From Chloropicon primus (lineage: Eukaryota > Chlorophyta > Chloropicophyceae > Chloropicales > Chloropicaceae), in contig CP060768.1 in the NCBI GenBank assembly GCA_023205875.1, positions 1 to 64,000 of the forward strand: a DNA stretch of 64,000 bases, given 5' to 3'. The stretch's first letter is position 1; every line of letters begins with the position of its first letter. Made by a program: the position numbers and the translations under genes. Positions 49,781 to 58,689 of this stretch are shown in pieces. The notes under the pieces are model-generated. The model saw only the letters and a program-made list of their open reading frames with translations. It did no database searches and was not told where the DNA came from.

Positions 49781-51310
49781 ATGGAGGTGCCAGAGAGCGA
49801 GAGCGAAGGGGACGACTTCGTGTTCAGGGAGAGCAGGCATGCGAAGAGGAGGAAGAGGAGGGGCCTGAGCCTGAGCAAGGGATCGGGGAATGTCGAGTCC
49901 AGCTGCCGAACGAAGGAGAAGGAGGGCGGCGAGTATGGCGAGCTCAGGAGGGCGTTCGAGGTTGAGGAAGACAGCGGACGGCCCTTGTCGACTTCCGACG
50001 CGGCTGAGGACATCCTGGAGAACGAGTCCGACCTCCCGAACTTTTCCTTGTTCGAGGACAACTTTGACTTTGGGTCCGGCGGGAGCGAGGAGGAGGAGGA
50101 AAAGAGGGAAGGGGTCGACCCCGCGCGGGACCTGGCGCAAGGAGGCGGTGGGGGTGGGAGCGGGGGGAGGGTGGAACAGGAGAAGCTTATCTCTCAGGAT
50201 GACGAAGAAAACTTGGAAATTGATGAAACAGATGAGGAGAAGGCGAGGGACGACGAGACTCCTTTCGTAATGTCCGACGACGATGACAGCTTGCTGGTGC
50301 AGCCGTTTAACGAGACCCGCAAAGTGAGCTCCCAAGGGCAGGGGAGGCGATTCTCGAGGATGCTTCACCGCGTGGAGGAGGAACGGAGCCCTGCCGGCCA
50401 GCACCAGGGTGACTATGCACAGGCATCGCCTCTGAGGAAAAGCTTGGTCGAACGCAAGGGCGGAGAAGCCGAGCCTACCAAAGCTTTCATGGACAGCGAG
50501 GAGGACAACCTCTGCTTTGGGCACCAAAGAAAGAGCCCTCAGCCTCTTTCGCTCGCGGAAGTGGAGGAAGAGGACGAGATCGTGATTGACAGCGACGAGA
50601 GCGACGATGAGTACCGGATGGGAGGAGCGCGCCACGAGTGGCCCAAGGGGGAACATGGGAGGCCCGTCCTTATCGAGGACGATGAGTGCGAAGAAGCGGG
50701 CCCCCGCGGCGCTTTGCCGCCTCCCAGATCGCTCGCAAGCCCGTCTTTCAGTCCGACCAAGAGGGTGATGGGCACCCCCCTCGCTGGCGCGCGCTCCCTG
50801 TCCTCCAGAAGCAGAGCTCCTCCGAAGAACTTTAGCCCCATTCCCATGGTGGGCTGCGCCCGCGGCGACGCCCCAGGAGGGAGGAGCGACTTGCAAGAGA
50901 ATGCCGACCAGAGTGACCTTGGCTGGCTAGATCGACTGCCGAACTTCAAGCCGATCAGTGTTCTCACTCGCTCCTACACCAGCAGTGCGGATCCCGTTTA
51001 CATCCAGTACAGTCAGCAGTTTGCCTACAAGGCCCGTGGTGGAGGGACCTCGGGAGCGGACGAGGAGGAGCCCTTCATCCAACAGACGTCATCGAGGGGA
51101 CGAAAGAAGGGCAAAGGAAAAGCGAACGACGAAGACTTCAACAGCCACTGGATCACCCAAGAGGGCGGGAAGAAGGCATTTGTCACTGCGTCACAAGTTC
51201 TCACGGGGGCCAAAGCGTACAAGGCCTATGAGAAGGCAAAGGGAAAGGAGAGGAAGGCAACAGCAAGCAAGTTCCCGAAAAAGAGAGGGAAGAGGCAAGC
51301 CCGGACGTGA
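49781..51310 (+). CDS. Acidic, low-complexity nuclear-type protein with conserved-looking C-terminus
   Basis: A 509-residue protein that I do not recognise. It begins MEVPESESEGDDFVFRESRH followed at once by a strongly basic run (AKRRKRRG), a likely nuclear localisation signal. Most of the chain is acidic and Ser-rich, with clusters such as EEVEEEDEIVIDSDESDDEY. The only folded-looking part is the last 100 residues: LDRLPNFKPISVLTRSYTS, then YIQYSQQFAYKA and HWITQEGGKKAFVTASQVLT ending in a Lys/Arg tail. It contains no Cys/His zinc site. The ATG at 49781 is the first with a plausible N-terminus. It is tandem to nothing; the next gene, RPB10, is convergent. One speculative link to FANCM is given in the findings. 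Confidence 0.7.
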   Translation: MEVPESESEGDDFVFRESRHAKRRKRRGLSLSKGSGNVESSCRTKEKEGGEYGELRRAFEVEEDSGRPLSTSDAAEDILENESDLPNFSLFEDNFDFGSGGSEEEEEKREGVDPARDLAQGGGGGGSGGRVEQEKLISQDDEENLEIDETDEEKARDDETPFVMSDDDDSLLVQPFNETRKVSSQGQGRRFSRMLHRVEEERSPAGQHQGDYAQASPLRKSLVERKGGEAEPTKAFMDSEEDNLCFGHQRKSPQPLSLAEVEEEDEIVIDSDESDDEYRMGGARHEWPKGEHGRPVLIEDDECEEAGPRGALPPPRSLASPSFSPTKRVMGTPLAGARSLSSRSRAPPKNFSPIPMVGCARGDAPGGRSDLQENADQSDLGWLDRLPNFKPISVLTRSYTSSADPVYIQYSQQFAYKARGGGTSGADEEEPFIQQTSSRGRKKGKGKANDEDFNSHWITQEGGKKAFVTASQVLTGAKAYKAYEKAKGKERKATASKFPKKRGKRQART

Positions 51311-51532
51311 ATTTATGTACCTATTGTAACGCAGGATCTATCTCCCGTAACCAAGGAAATCTTGGTCGAACACGAGACGACGACGGTGGTCTATATGTTA
51401 CAAAAAGCCGTGCGACAACGAAAAGCTTGTACGCGGCGCTATCGGCAGTCTTGCCCCGGCCAGGCGAATTGACCTCGCCGGCACTAGTTTACACACCAGA
51501 ACAAACTGATGGCTCCTCGAGAACGAGGCAAC

Positions 51533-52025
51533 CTAGCTGATCATTTGGTCCTGGTCCCTCTCTGCCTGCTCCGTGATCTCTTTGAAATCCTCAGGAGTCA
51601 CTTTCTCGAGGGTGTTGTACGTCAAGAGCTTCTCGATGAGATCCACGTGAGTCATGAGCATCCTCCTGCAGCAGTATCTATTCAGTCCCAAGGCATCCAG
51701 CGCATCCCTTCACCATTCGTTCCGGTTCAGTCCCAAGAGAAAAAGCAAGCAACACGACGTGATTGAGTCAGAGCTACTTTCGAGCACCAGGAAAATAAAG
51801 CGGAGCAGCACAGCTATGCGATCCGCGCCAAGTCATCGAGCTTCTTCCGTCCTTGCATCTTGTCTTTTGTTGTGCCCGGCATGGCATAGAATGGCATAAC
51901 GGCATGGGCTTGGTGTTGTTGACTTACTTTTCGGAATACTCTCCGTTGGCAATCAAGTCCAAGTAAATGTCCCACTTGTTCCCTATCACCTTTCCGCAAG
52001 TGAAGCACCTCACCGGAATGATCAT
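51533..52025 (-). CDS. RPB10: RNA polymerase subunit RPB10 (RPABC5)
   Basis: Two exons on the minus strand (52025-51928, 51707-51533) encode 90 residues; neither is obvious as a long open frame. RPB10 is shared by RNA polymerases I, II and III. Exon 1 gives [18 protein letters not shown], with the first zinc pair CFTC, and [13 protein letters not shown]. Exon 2 starts [20 protein letters not shown], with the second Cys pair, then VDLIEKLL and NTLEKV. The intron is 220 bp and GT-AG; the acceptor has a weak pyrimidine tract. The protein is about 20 residues longer than usual (67-71) because of an acidic tail [20 protein letters not shown]. Confidence 0.95.
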
Positions 52026-52396
52026 GACGACTCCTCTCCTACGCGAACGAGAAAAAAAACAAAAACAAAAACAAAACCATCATGATCATCAGCCTTTCCA
52101 TTCCCATTCCAGAGCGGATTCTTTCAAGCGAGGTATCCCTCGAAAGAGGAAAACGTTCCGGATGTTTTGGTTTCGATTCTGTCCCTCCTTCTGACCTTCC
52201 CTCTTGCTTCCCTCCTCGTGTTCGTGCGTTCGTCCTCGACAACTCGATAACTCGACTCACCTCGCGCGCGTCGCCTCGTTCAAGTGACTGAGGCGGCGCA
52301 CAGGAGCAGAGAGGCGCGAGACGAGGGCGGCGCGTGAGGGGGGGAAGGAAGAGGAGGCGGAGCAACGCCACGTCGTCGCGGAGAGGAGAGAGGTAC

Positions 52397-52402
52397 GAAC
52401 GA

Positions 52403-52434
<32 letters not shown>
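52397..52434. repeat. (CGAACA)n hexamer array
   Basis: About six copies of CGAACA in the divergent region upstream of RPB10 and the snoRNA genes. Its role is unknown; similar hexamer arrays occur at 17755 and 20361. Confidence 0.9.
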
Positions 52435-52561
52435 GGCGGCGTTTTCCTCTTGGAAAGAGAGAGAGGAGAGAGATGGGAACAAGGGAATGAATGAATGAAT
52501 GAATGTGTGTTTTGTGGGAGGAGAGGGATGGGAGACGACGGTTCTTTTTTTGTGGCGGGAA

Positions 52562-52648
52562 TGGTCCGGTGATGTTCAAATCTTTGAGAACGTACTGAGC
52601 TTCGGCTCAGCTGCCGACAAACCCTGACAAGCATATATCTGAGGACTA
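52562..52648 (+). ncRNA. Box C/D snoRNA, U27 (SNORD27 / yeast snR74) homologue
   Basis: Terminal stem TGGTCC (52562-52567) pairs over 6 bp with GGACTA (52643-52648). Box C is GTGATGT (52569-52575, one mismatch to RTGATGA) and box D is CTGA (52639-52642). The guide GACAAGCATAT (52626-52636) pairs with 11 nt at the 5' end of 18S rRNA, ATATGCTTGTC, and the nucleotide 5 positions upstream of box D selects the A equivalent to human 18S A27, the known target of human U27. Human U27 has the same ACAAGCATAT-GGCTGA arrangement. An internal CTGA (52595-52598) is a D' box inside a CTGAGC-TTCG-GCTCAG hairpin. Upstream of it AATCTTTGAGA (52579-52589) pairs with the adjacent 18S TCTCAAAGATT. rRNA sequences are from memory of conserved 18S. 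Confidence 0.88.
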
Positions 52649-52780
52649 AGAAAGCCGCCACAAGAAGAACGAACGTTCTCTCCCCCCTTCTCGTCGTGGA
52701 GAACCATGCCTTGCCTTGTTGAGTGGAGCCTCGTGTCCGATCCGAACGAGAGGTTTGCTTTGCTTGGACACAAAAGGCTT

Positions 52781-52872
52781 TCTATGGATGATGATGCAAA
52801 AATCTTAGGACACCTTCAGAAGCACAACCGTGCTAGTGAGACTGAAAGATTTTATTTCCAATGCTGACATAT
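52781..52872 (+). ncRNA. Box C/D snoRNA candidate targeting large-subunit rRNA
   Basis: Box C ATGATGA (52788-52794) and box D CTGA (52864-52867) are flanked by a short stem TATG (52783-52786) and CATA (52868-52871). The segment ATCTTAGGACACCTT (52802-52816) is a 15-nt perfect complement to AAGGTGTCCTAAGAT of plant 25S rRNA, and is followed at once by CAGA (52817-52820), a plausible D' box. The D'+5 rule would place a methyl group on the U of AAGGU in that target. Another CTGA at 52842-52845 is a second possible D' box. It lies about 130 bp after the U27-like gene on the same strand, so the two may be one precursor. The 25S match is recalled, not searched. Confidence 0.7.
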
Positions 52873-53331
52873 ATCGAGCCAGGAGTGTGTCGAGCGCAGA
52901 GGTTCCCTCACTCACTCGTTCACTCACCGCAACAGCAACAACAAGAGCTGAGATCGTTTTTCTGACAAGAGCTGCTTCCATTTTTGGCTTTTCACAGGCC
53001 TCCCTCCACGGTGTCGTGACACCTCACCTCGCCTCACCTCACCTCAACTTCACTTGTAATATAGATACTCTGTACACGTACTCCTCGCTCCTCGCTCGCG
53101 GCCGTCTCCTTACCCCCGTCCCCCCAAACCGCTGCACGCCTGTTAGAAGGGCGTGCCCCAGTCGTGCAGGGCGGAAACGTCCCGCCATCGCACTCAAGCA
53201 TCCCCTGGACCTCCACAAGTCATCCTCATGATGATGTCTCTCTCTCTCTGGAGCAGCAGCAAAGATTTGAATGAATTTTTTAGGAAGCAACCTCCTCGAC
53301 TCGTAACGCACGGGGGGACGAGAAGGGAAGC
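52873..53331. other. Region between snoRNAs and antiporter gene
   Basis: About 460 bp. Contains CACTCACTCGTTCACTCA (52908-52925), CCTCACCTCGCCTCACCTCA (about 53025), and a short (CT)n run at 53238. Probably the antiporter leader and promoter. A weak ATGATGATG at 53227 has no box D in reach. Confidence 0.5.
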
Positions 53332-55176
53332 ATGAGTGACAACAACTCGACGGCTACGTTGCACTGCGAGGGCGATGGGAAGGGACACATGCACATGGAC
53401 ATGGACGAGGAGTTCTACAACTTGACCATGCTTCTCCTTTTTCTTCTGGCGACTTGGGTCGTCGGCAAGGCTGCGATGTGGGTAAAAGTTCCTTCCCTGC
53501 TCGGGGAGCTTGTCGTGGGCATGGTCCTCGGGCCGGAGCTCCTGGACGTTGTGCCGTTTCCCATGGCCCTGACTCTGGTGGGTGAGGTGGGTCTGCTCTT
53601 GCTTGTGCTCGAGGCTGGCCTCGAGGTGGATCTGCAGATGCTGAAGCAGATAGGGAAGAAGGGGTTCATCGTGGCCGCGGTAGGATCGTTGCTCCCCCTC
53701 GGCATGGGCACTGGCATCGCCATCGGGATTGGCAAGATGGAGACGATGGAGGCCCTCTCCGTGGGCGCCTCCCTTGCACCTACGTCGATGGCCATCGCAC
53801 TCAACATCCTCAAGGTTGGAAAGTCGCTTCACTCGCCAGCGGGGCAGCTGATCATCGCTGCCGCCGTGATCGACGACGTCATAGCGCTGATCCTCCTCTC
53901 CGAGCTCAAGGCCCTGCAAAACGCTCCCACGGCGATGAACTTCATCACGCCGATCTTGAGCTCCACGGTCTTCACCCTCGCTTTCGGCGGCTTTGCAATC
54001 TTTGGTATCCCCCGAGTCATGGAGGCGGAGAGAATGAAAAAGTTCTCTGACAGCCAGACCTTCGTGTACTCGTGCTTTTTCGGCATGTTCGTCCTGTCCA
54101 TCGGCTTGATGAACGCCACGTATTATGGCAAGTCGTCCTTCCTTCTGGGCGCCTTCCTTGCGGGCCTCTGCTTCTGCACCATAGAGAAGATCAAAGTCGT
54201 GTGGCACGCGCAAGTCAAGAGAATCGAGACGTGGATGCTGCGGCTCTTCTTCAGCACCACGATTGCCTTCAAAGTTCCCGTGAGAGATTTGTGGCGCAAA
54301 AACGTCCTCGCCTTCACCGCGGCGCTGCTCCTTCCTCTGCTGGGAAAGCTTGTGACCGGGTTTTTTGGCCCGCGGCCGCTCAAAAAGATCGAGTTTTTTA
54401 CCATCGGCTTCGCGATGAGCGCCTGGGGCGAATTCGCATTTGTTGTCGCCAACACTTCTTTGGCACTCGAGATCATGAGCCCGGACACCTTTGCGAGCGT
54501 CGTTCTGGCGGTCCTGATCAGCGCGATCATTTCTCCCTGGGCCTTGTCGCTCACCCTCCTGTTTGCGCGCAAGCAGAAGGAGCTCCTGCAGTACCAAGTC
54601 CAAATGAGCGTGAGGAAGCGCCGTGGAATGCTCAATCACGCTTACCTGGAGGTCGACATCTGCTGCGTGAACCGCTGGGGCTTGATAGACGGCTTGATCA
54701 ACAAATTCCACGCCTTGGACCTTTCCGTCCTGGATTTCACCGTCAGCTCCCTGGAAACGTTCTCGATCATGAGGCTGTACTTGAAGAACAAATCCAAGGA
54801 TATGGCGAGCCAAAGCGAGGTGGCGTACTTTGCGCACCTCCACGAGGAAATCTCGAAGTATTGCGGCATCACGAGTGGCGGGGACTGCGAGAGCGATTTT
54901 GGTTTCCTGCCGGACTCCCCGATCCCATCCGCCGTGTTCAAGAGGGAAGACGTGAGCTTTGAGGGGATTGAGTTGTACCCTTGCCTGTCGATCAAGCCGT
55001 GGAAGCTCAGGGAGGGGTCGCAGGAGGGACAGTCTGTTGCGGAGATGCAACAAAGGCTTGACAATTTCACGTCAAGGGTGAATTCTGCAAGGAAGCTCGA
55101 TGAGTTGGCGCGTGTGCAGAGGAACAAATCCCTCGCAGACATGCAAGCCTCGATCATCAAATCAGCCCAATCCTAA
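53332..55176 (+). CDS. CPA2-family cation (K+)/H+ antiporter
   Basis: A 614-residue intronless protein with about eleven membrane helices in residues 25-420 and a 190-residue hydrophilic tail. Family marks: VPSLLGELVVGMVLGPELL (first helices), GEVGLLLLVLEAGLEVDLQML, SVGASLAPTSMAIALNIL, AAVIDDVIALILLSEL with the paired Asp residues in the ion-binding helix, and MSAWGEFAFVVA. A His-rich run (GHMHMDMDEE) opens the protein. There is no TrkA-N domain, unlike KefB/KefC. The tail is acidic and unrelated to known domains. Expected to exchange K+ or Na+ for H+ across an organellar or vacuolar membrane. A 250-bp piece of this gene was copied, inverted, to 45668-45915. Confidence 0.92.
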   Translation: MSDNNSTATLHCEGDGKGHMHMDMDEEFYNLTMLLLFLLATWVVGKAAMWVKVPSLLGELVVGMVLGPELLDVVPFPMALTLVGEVGLLLLVLEAGLEVDLQMLKQIGKKGFIVAAVGSLLPLGMGTGIAIGIGKMETMEALSVGASLAPTSMAIALNILKVGKSLHSPAGQLIIAAAVIDDVIALILLSELKALQNAPTAMNFITPILSSTVFTLAFGGFAIFGIPRVMEAERMKKFSDSQTFVYSCFFGMFVLSIGLMNATYYGKSSFLLGAFLAGLCFCTIEKIKVVWHAQVKRIETWMLRLFFSTTIAFKVPVRDLWRKNVLAFTAALLLPLLGKLVTGFFGPRPLKKIEFFTIGFAMSAWGEFAFVVANTSLALEIMSPDTFASVVLAVLISAIISPWALSLTLLFARKQKELLQYQVQMSVRKRRGMLNHAYLEVDICCVNRWGLIDGLINKFHALDLSVLDFTVSSLETFSIMRLYLKNKSKDMASQSEVAYFAHLHEEISKYCGITSGGDCESDFGFLPDSPIPSAVFKREDVSFEGIELYPCLSIKPWKLREGSQEGQSVAEMQQRLDNFTSRVNSARKLDELARVQRNKSLADMQASIIKSAQS

Positions 55177-55433
55177 TCGTATATCTATCCTTCCTTCCTT
55201 CCATAAAGTGTACTATAGAGAGAGATACTCACTCAGCAATCCATTGCAACCATCCATGAAGCACACACACACATCATTCTCTCACCACAAAAGCTCTTCC
55301 CCCTGTCTCTCGAAGCTGGAGGCTTTCAATTTTGTCAAGTCACGACCGGCCTGCCTGCCATTGGGGGGGGGGGGGGGACGGTTTCAGAAGCAGAGGTGGT
55401 GGAGTCCTATAACGTAACGTAACGGCAACGCTC
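55177..55433. other. Short intergenic region with G-run
   Basis: About 260 bp holding the antiporter 3' end and MFS promoter; a run of 14 Gs lies at about 55364-55377. Nothing else recognised. Confidence 0.5.
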
Positions 55434-56750
55434 ATGAGCAACGGTGCTGTGCAGAGGACCAAGGGGAGGGGGGCCTCGGGGCTCCCTGCCCTGGAAACGG
55501 AGCCCGGCGCGGTTCCTCCCATCGACGAGGACGACAGGACCGTGACCAAGGGCATTCTCGTCGTGTGCTTTCTGCAGATAGCGCTCGGCTGCTTTTATCA
55601 GACGTGCACGATTCCGACAGCAAGGCAGTACGCGGAGGAGCTGAACGCCCCGGCTCACTTCGATGCGTACACCGTTGGGGCGGTCAGCATAGGCTCTGCG
55701 GTGATTCAGCCCCTCTATCGGTGGCTGCTCTCCAAGTCCTTCGCCGCAACGATGCACTTCCAGCTTGTGTGCATCCAACTCGGCAGCATCCTTTACTCCC
55801 TAGCGCAGGTTGCAGGGAAGATGGAGCTTCTCGTCGTCGGCAGGCTGCTCGGAGGCTTCGGAGCCTCCCAGTACCCCATCTACCAGTTCATTGCCGAGTC
55901 TGTGGGGAAGAACCACAGAAGCAAGGTGATCTCACTCGTCTCGGGTTTCGGGAAGAGCTTTGGCTTCGCGCTGGGGCCCATCTTCGCGGCCTGCGTGGCG
56001 AACGTGGATTTCCAGCTTGGGGACATGGTTGTGGACAAAGAAACGAATCCGGGGTGGATGGTTGCGCTTCTTTGCGTTGTCCAGATTGCTCTGGTCGTGT
56101 GGGTCTTCCCTCGCGAAGGTTCGAAACTGATTGGCAAGGAGAAGCTCTCTGCAGACCTGCCGGAATCGGCCGCGCCAAACTTCATGTCGTTGAAGGCAAA
56201 GGTCTTTCACTACTTCGCTTTGTCTTACGTAGTCCTCATGATTGCTTTGTCCAACGCATTCTTATCCGCGTGGCAGCTTGCGGCAACCAAAGTGATTCAG
56301 CTTACCTTCGAGTGGTCGGTGCAGTGGAGCGCAGTCCTCGTCGGCGGAATATGCTTCACCCCGGCATTCGTCACCCCGTTGCTCGGCAGGCTCAGCTACA
56401 AATTTCAAGATCGGACAATTCTCCTCTTCAGCTGCCTTGCCCAACTCTTGAGCTGCGTGCTCCTGTTCGATTACGGGACCCCCATTCCTTATCTTATCGG
56501 GGGACTCCTGATCTTCAATGCCATGACTTCCGAGGTCATGTTCAGCCTTTCGCTTTCCACCAAGGTCGCGTTCTTGAGCGAGGTGGACGTCGTTATGTCC
56601 GTCATTGGCTTGTCCACCATTTCAAGGCTTCCCGGCTTTATGCTCGGGTCATACTTGGCGATGGACGAGCTCGCGGGCACCTTCCTCGCTGGCTCGCTCC
56701 TCTCCGTGCTGGGCGCCTGCGTTTTCTTCAAGAAGCTCGTTCCCACATGA
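55434..56750 (+). CDS. Major facilitator superfamily transporter
   Basis: A 438-residue intronless protein with twelve predicted membrane segments. The first half holds GRLLGGFGASQYPIYQFIAE, a typical motif around helix 4, and VISLVSGFGKSFGFALGPIF at helix 5; the linker between halves is short and charged (PREGSKLIGKEKLSADLPES). The second half holds GRLSYKFQDRTILLFSCLAQ, the repeat of the loop 2-3 motif. Substrate is unknown; organelle or plasma membrane cannot be told apart. Its stop is 68 bp from the convergent PP2C gene, and a TGTAATAA sequence between them may serve as the poly(A) signal. Confidence 0.88.
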   Translation: MSNGAVQRTKGRGASGLPALETEPGAVPPIDEDDRTVTKGILVVCFLQIALGCFYQTCTIPTARQYAEELNAPAHFDAYTVGAVSIGSAVIQPLYRWLLSKSFAATMHFQLVCIQLGSILYSLAQVAGKMELLVVGRLLGGFGASQYPIYQFIAESVGKNHRSKVISLVSGFGKSFGFALGPIFAACVANVDFQLGDMVVDKETNPGWMVALLCVVQIALVVWVFPREGSKLIGKEKLSADLPESAAPNFMSLKAKVFHYFALSYVVLMIALSNAFLSAWQLAATKVIQLTFEWSVQWSAVLVGGICFTPAFVTPLLGRLSYKFQDRTILLFSCLAQLLSCVLLFDYGTPIPYLIGGLLIFNAMTSEVMFSLSLSTKVAFLSEVDVVMSVIGLSTISRLPGFMLGSYLAMDELAGTFLAGSLLSVLGACVFFKKLVPT

Positions 56751-56818
56751 CAGCACGTGACGACGATGGAGTGAGATCAAAAAGCTGTCCCGGCAAAAAA
56801 AATGTAATAACACTTTTG

Positions 56819-57859
56819 TTAATGTTTACCGACGATCGCCACGACGGCCGTGATGTCGTCTGGCTTGCCCCCTGCGTACGGATTTTCCTCCTTCTTGATC
56901 CCGAGACTTGCCAGCAAGCCATTGATTCCGTTCGGCACAGCCATGGATTCCTCCTTCTTCGACAGCGCAAAGGCCTCCGCAGCAAATGGGGAGACGTAGT
57001 TCTTGTCCCTCGAGTTGTCGCTCGCCTTCCTGGCGATCATTTCAGCCATCCCGCCCGCGGACTTCCCTCTCTTGCCCACTATTCTCCCAATGTCCTTGTC
57101 AAACATGTTGTCGAACACCCCGTCCGTTGCCAGGACCACAACATCCCCGCTCCTCAGCTTCACCTCTTCGCCCTCGGCCGCGTCCGGGGTGTCGCACTGC
57201 GAGACTTTCTTGGGGTTCGCCAGCTGCTTAGGGCAGTTGAAGTAGTGCTCCTGAACCGAGGAGGCTGCCACCACGCTGCCCCTCCGGAAAACCTTGACGC
57301 CCGAGTCCCCCACGTTGGAGTACCGCAGGAGGATCCCCCCGCTGTCGCAGTCCACGGTCGCCACCGTGAACGTGCTGCTCCCCAGGGACTCCGCCTTGGC
57401 GTGCGCGTAGTCCAAAACCTCAAAGGGATCCCCCCACAGGAACGCCGCGTCCTTTCCGTACTTGCTCAGCTCCCTGGCGTAGAGCGCCGGATCCACCCCG
57501 TCCTCCGCCCAGCCGCTCACCCCGTCCGCCACGCCCATCGTGATCGAGTACACCTCATTGCTCGACGACCTCCTCTCGTACGTGAAGTAACTGTCCTCCC
57601 CTCCCTTGTCCACCTTGGCCGGGTGAGGGATCACGAAAGCTCCGTGCTCTATCGAGTCAACGGACGCTGGAGCAGGAACCTCAACAATCGTCCCAACCGT
57701 CGTTGTTGTCGTCGTCGCCACAGACCCGCCATTGCGCCTGTCCCTCCTCGCCCTCTCGTAGTCCTGCTTCCAACCCTTTCCGGTATAATAGTTGGTGGAC
57801 CTCCTCCCTCCGAAGGAACTCAACTGTCTCTTCAACGCATCGCAACGCACCATGCTCAT
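56819..57859 (-). CDS. PP2C-type protein phosphatase, PTC7/PPTC7 group
   Basis: A 346-residue Mg2+/Mn2+-dependent Ser/Thr phosphatase. The motifs are GVADGVSGWAEDGVDPALYA (about 110-130), YSNVGDSGVKVF, VVLATDGVFDNMFDKD (about 250) and PDDITAVVAIV at the end. GVADGVSGW and the spacing are those of PTC7-like enzymes, which act in mitochondria or plastids. The N-terminus (MSMVRCDALKRQLSSFGGRR) is basic and Ser-rich, consistent with organelle targeting. Start chosen at the ATG at 57859; another lies 6 bp downstream, and the frame upstream of it lacks an ATG. Substrates unknown. Confidence 0.93.
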   Translation of the reverse strand: MSMVRCDALKRQLSSFGGRRSTNYYTGKGWKQDYERARRDRRNGGSVATTTTTTVGTIVEVPAPASVDSIEHGAFVIPHPAKVDKGGEDSYFTYERRSSSNEVYSITMGVADGVSGWAEDGVDPALYARELSKYGKDAAFLWGDPFEVLDYAHAKAESLGSSTFTVATVDCDSGGILLRYSNVGDSGVKVFRRGSVVAASSVQEHYFNCPKQLANPKKVSQCDTPDAAEGEEVKLRSGDVVVLATDGVFDNMFDKDIGRIVGKRGKSAGGMAEMIARKASDNSRDKNYVSPFAAEAFALSKKEESMAVPNGINGLLASLGIKKEENPYAGGKPDDITAVVAIVGKH

Positions 57860-58545
57860 CCTGACCCAATGAAGCCGAAGCCAACACGGTACCAACTCAA
57901 AGAACTAGACACCTCCTCCTGGATCACCACACTGATGTTGGCATCAGCACCATCATCATCATCAACAACAACAACAACATCAAAGGAAAAACATCTCATC
58001 AGTTTCAAGTCTCTCCAATCCTTTTCCCCCCCCCAAAAAAAAACAATTGCTGAACCGAAACGAAGCCAAAAGAGTGAGGTGCACGACACGGCGCCGAGTC
58101 GTACAGCGGCGTCTCCACCCCTCGCCTCCACCGTCCCGAAGCTCTTACCTCTCGCCGTCAACCCACACCCTCCCCTTCCTCCTCTCTCTCTCTTTCTTGT
58201 TCACAAATCCTTCACCAGAGCGTCCTACGTTTCGAGCAAGCGACCAATGGAAAGAGAACGAGACGAAGCATCCGTGTGTCTCACCCCCTCGTGCCCTTCC
58301 TGCCGTCCCCGCCCGCTTACCTCGCCCCTCTGCGCCCCTCTCCCTCTCTCTCTCCTCTGAGGGCCTTGCTCGAAATATCTTTTGAGAGGGATCGAGGAGG
58401 AAGGGAAGGGGATTGGCTCCGCTCCTCCGCTACGGTGTTGTGTTGTGTTGTGTCACGGCGGGAAACCTTGACGAGCTTCACCATCGCGGAGACTGGCACC
58501 ACAAGCTTCCTCATCGCTGCATCCTTTCATCATCCTTCGATTGAA

Positions 58546-58591
<46 letters not shown>

Positions 58592-58689
58592 TCACTCCAA
58601 GAAGCTCTTGTCTCATCATCAATCACGAGGATAGGTTGGGTTGATTGAGTGATTGGATTGGGTTGGGTTGGGTTGGGTTGGGTTGCACG
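57860..58689. other. Divergent intergenic region with (GA)n and TTGGG repeats
   Basis: About 830 bp. CATCATCATCATC and AACAACAACAACA runs at 57948-57978, a (CT) run near 58345, (GA)n at 58550-58587, and GGTTGGGTTGGGTTGGGTTG at about 58659-58685 directly before the next start codon. No gene seen. Confidence 0.55.

Noticed and set aside
52706-52867. 53-codon open frame starting ATGCCTTGCCTTG
   Set aside because: It overlaps the second snoRNA candidate and its end coincides with box D (CTGA); the snoRNA explanation accounts for the conserved elements better.
53220-53260. ATGATGATG near 53227 as a third snoRNA box C
   Set aside because: No box D or terminal stem within the expected distance.
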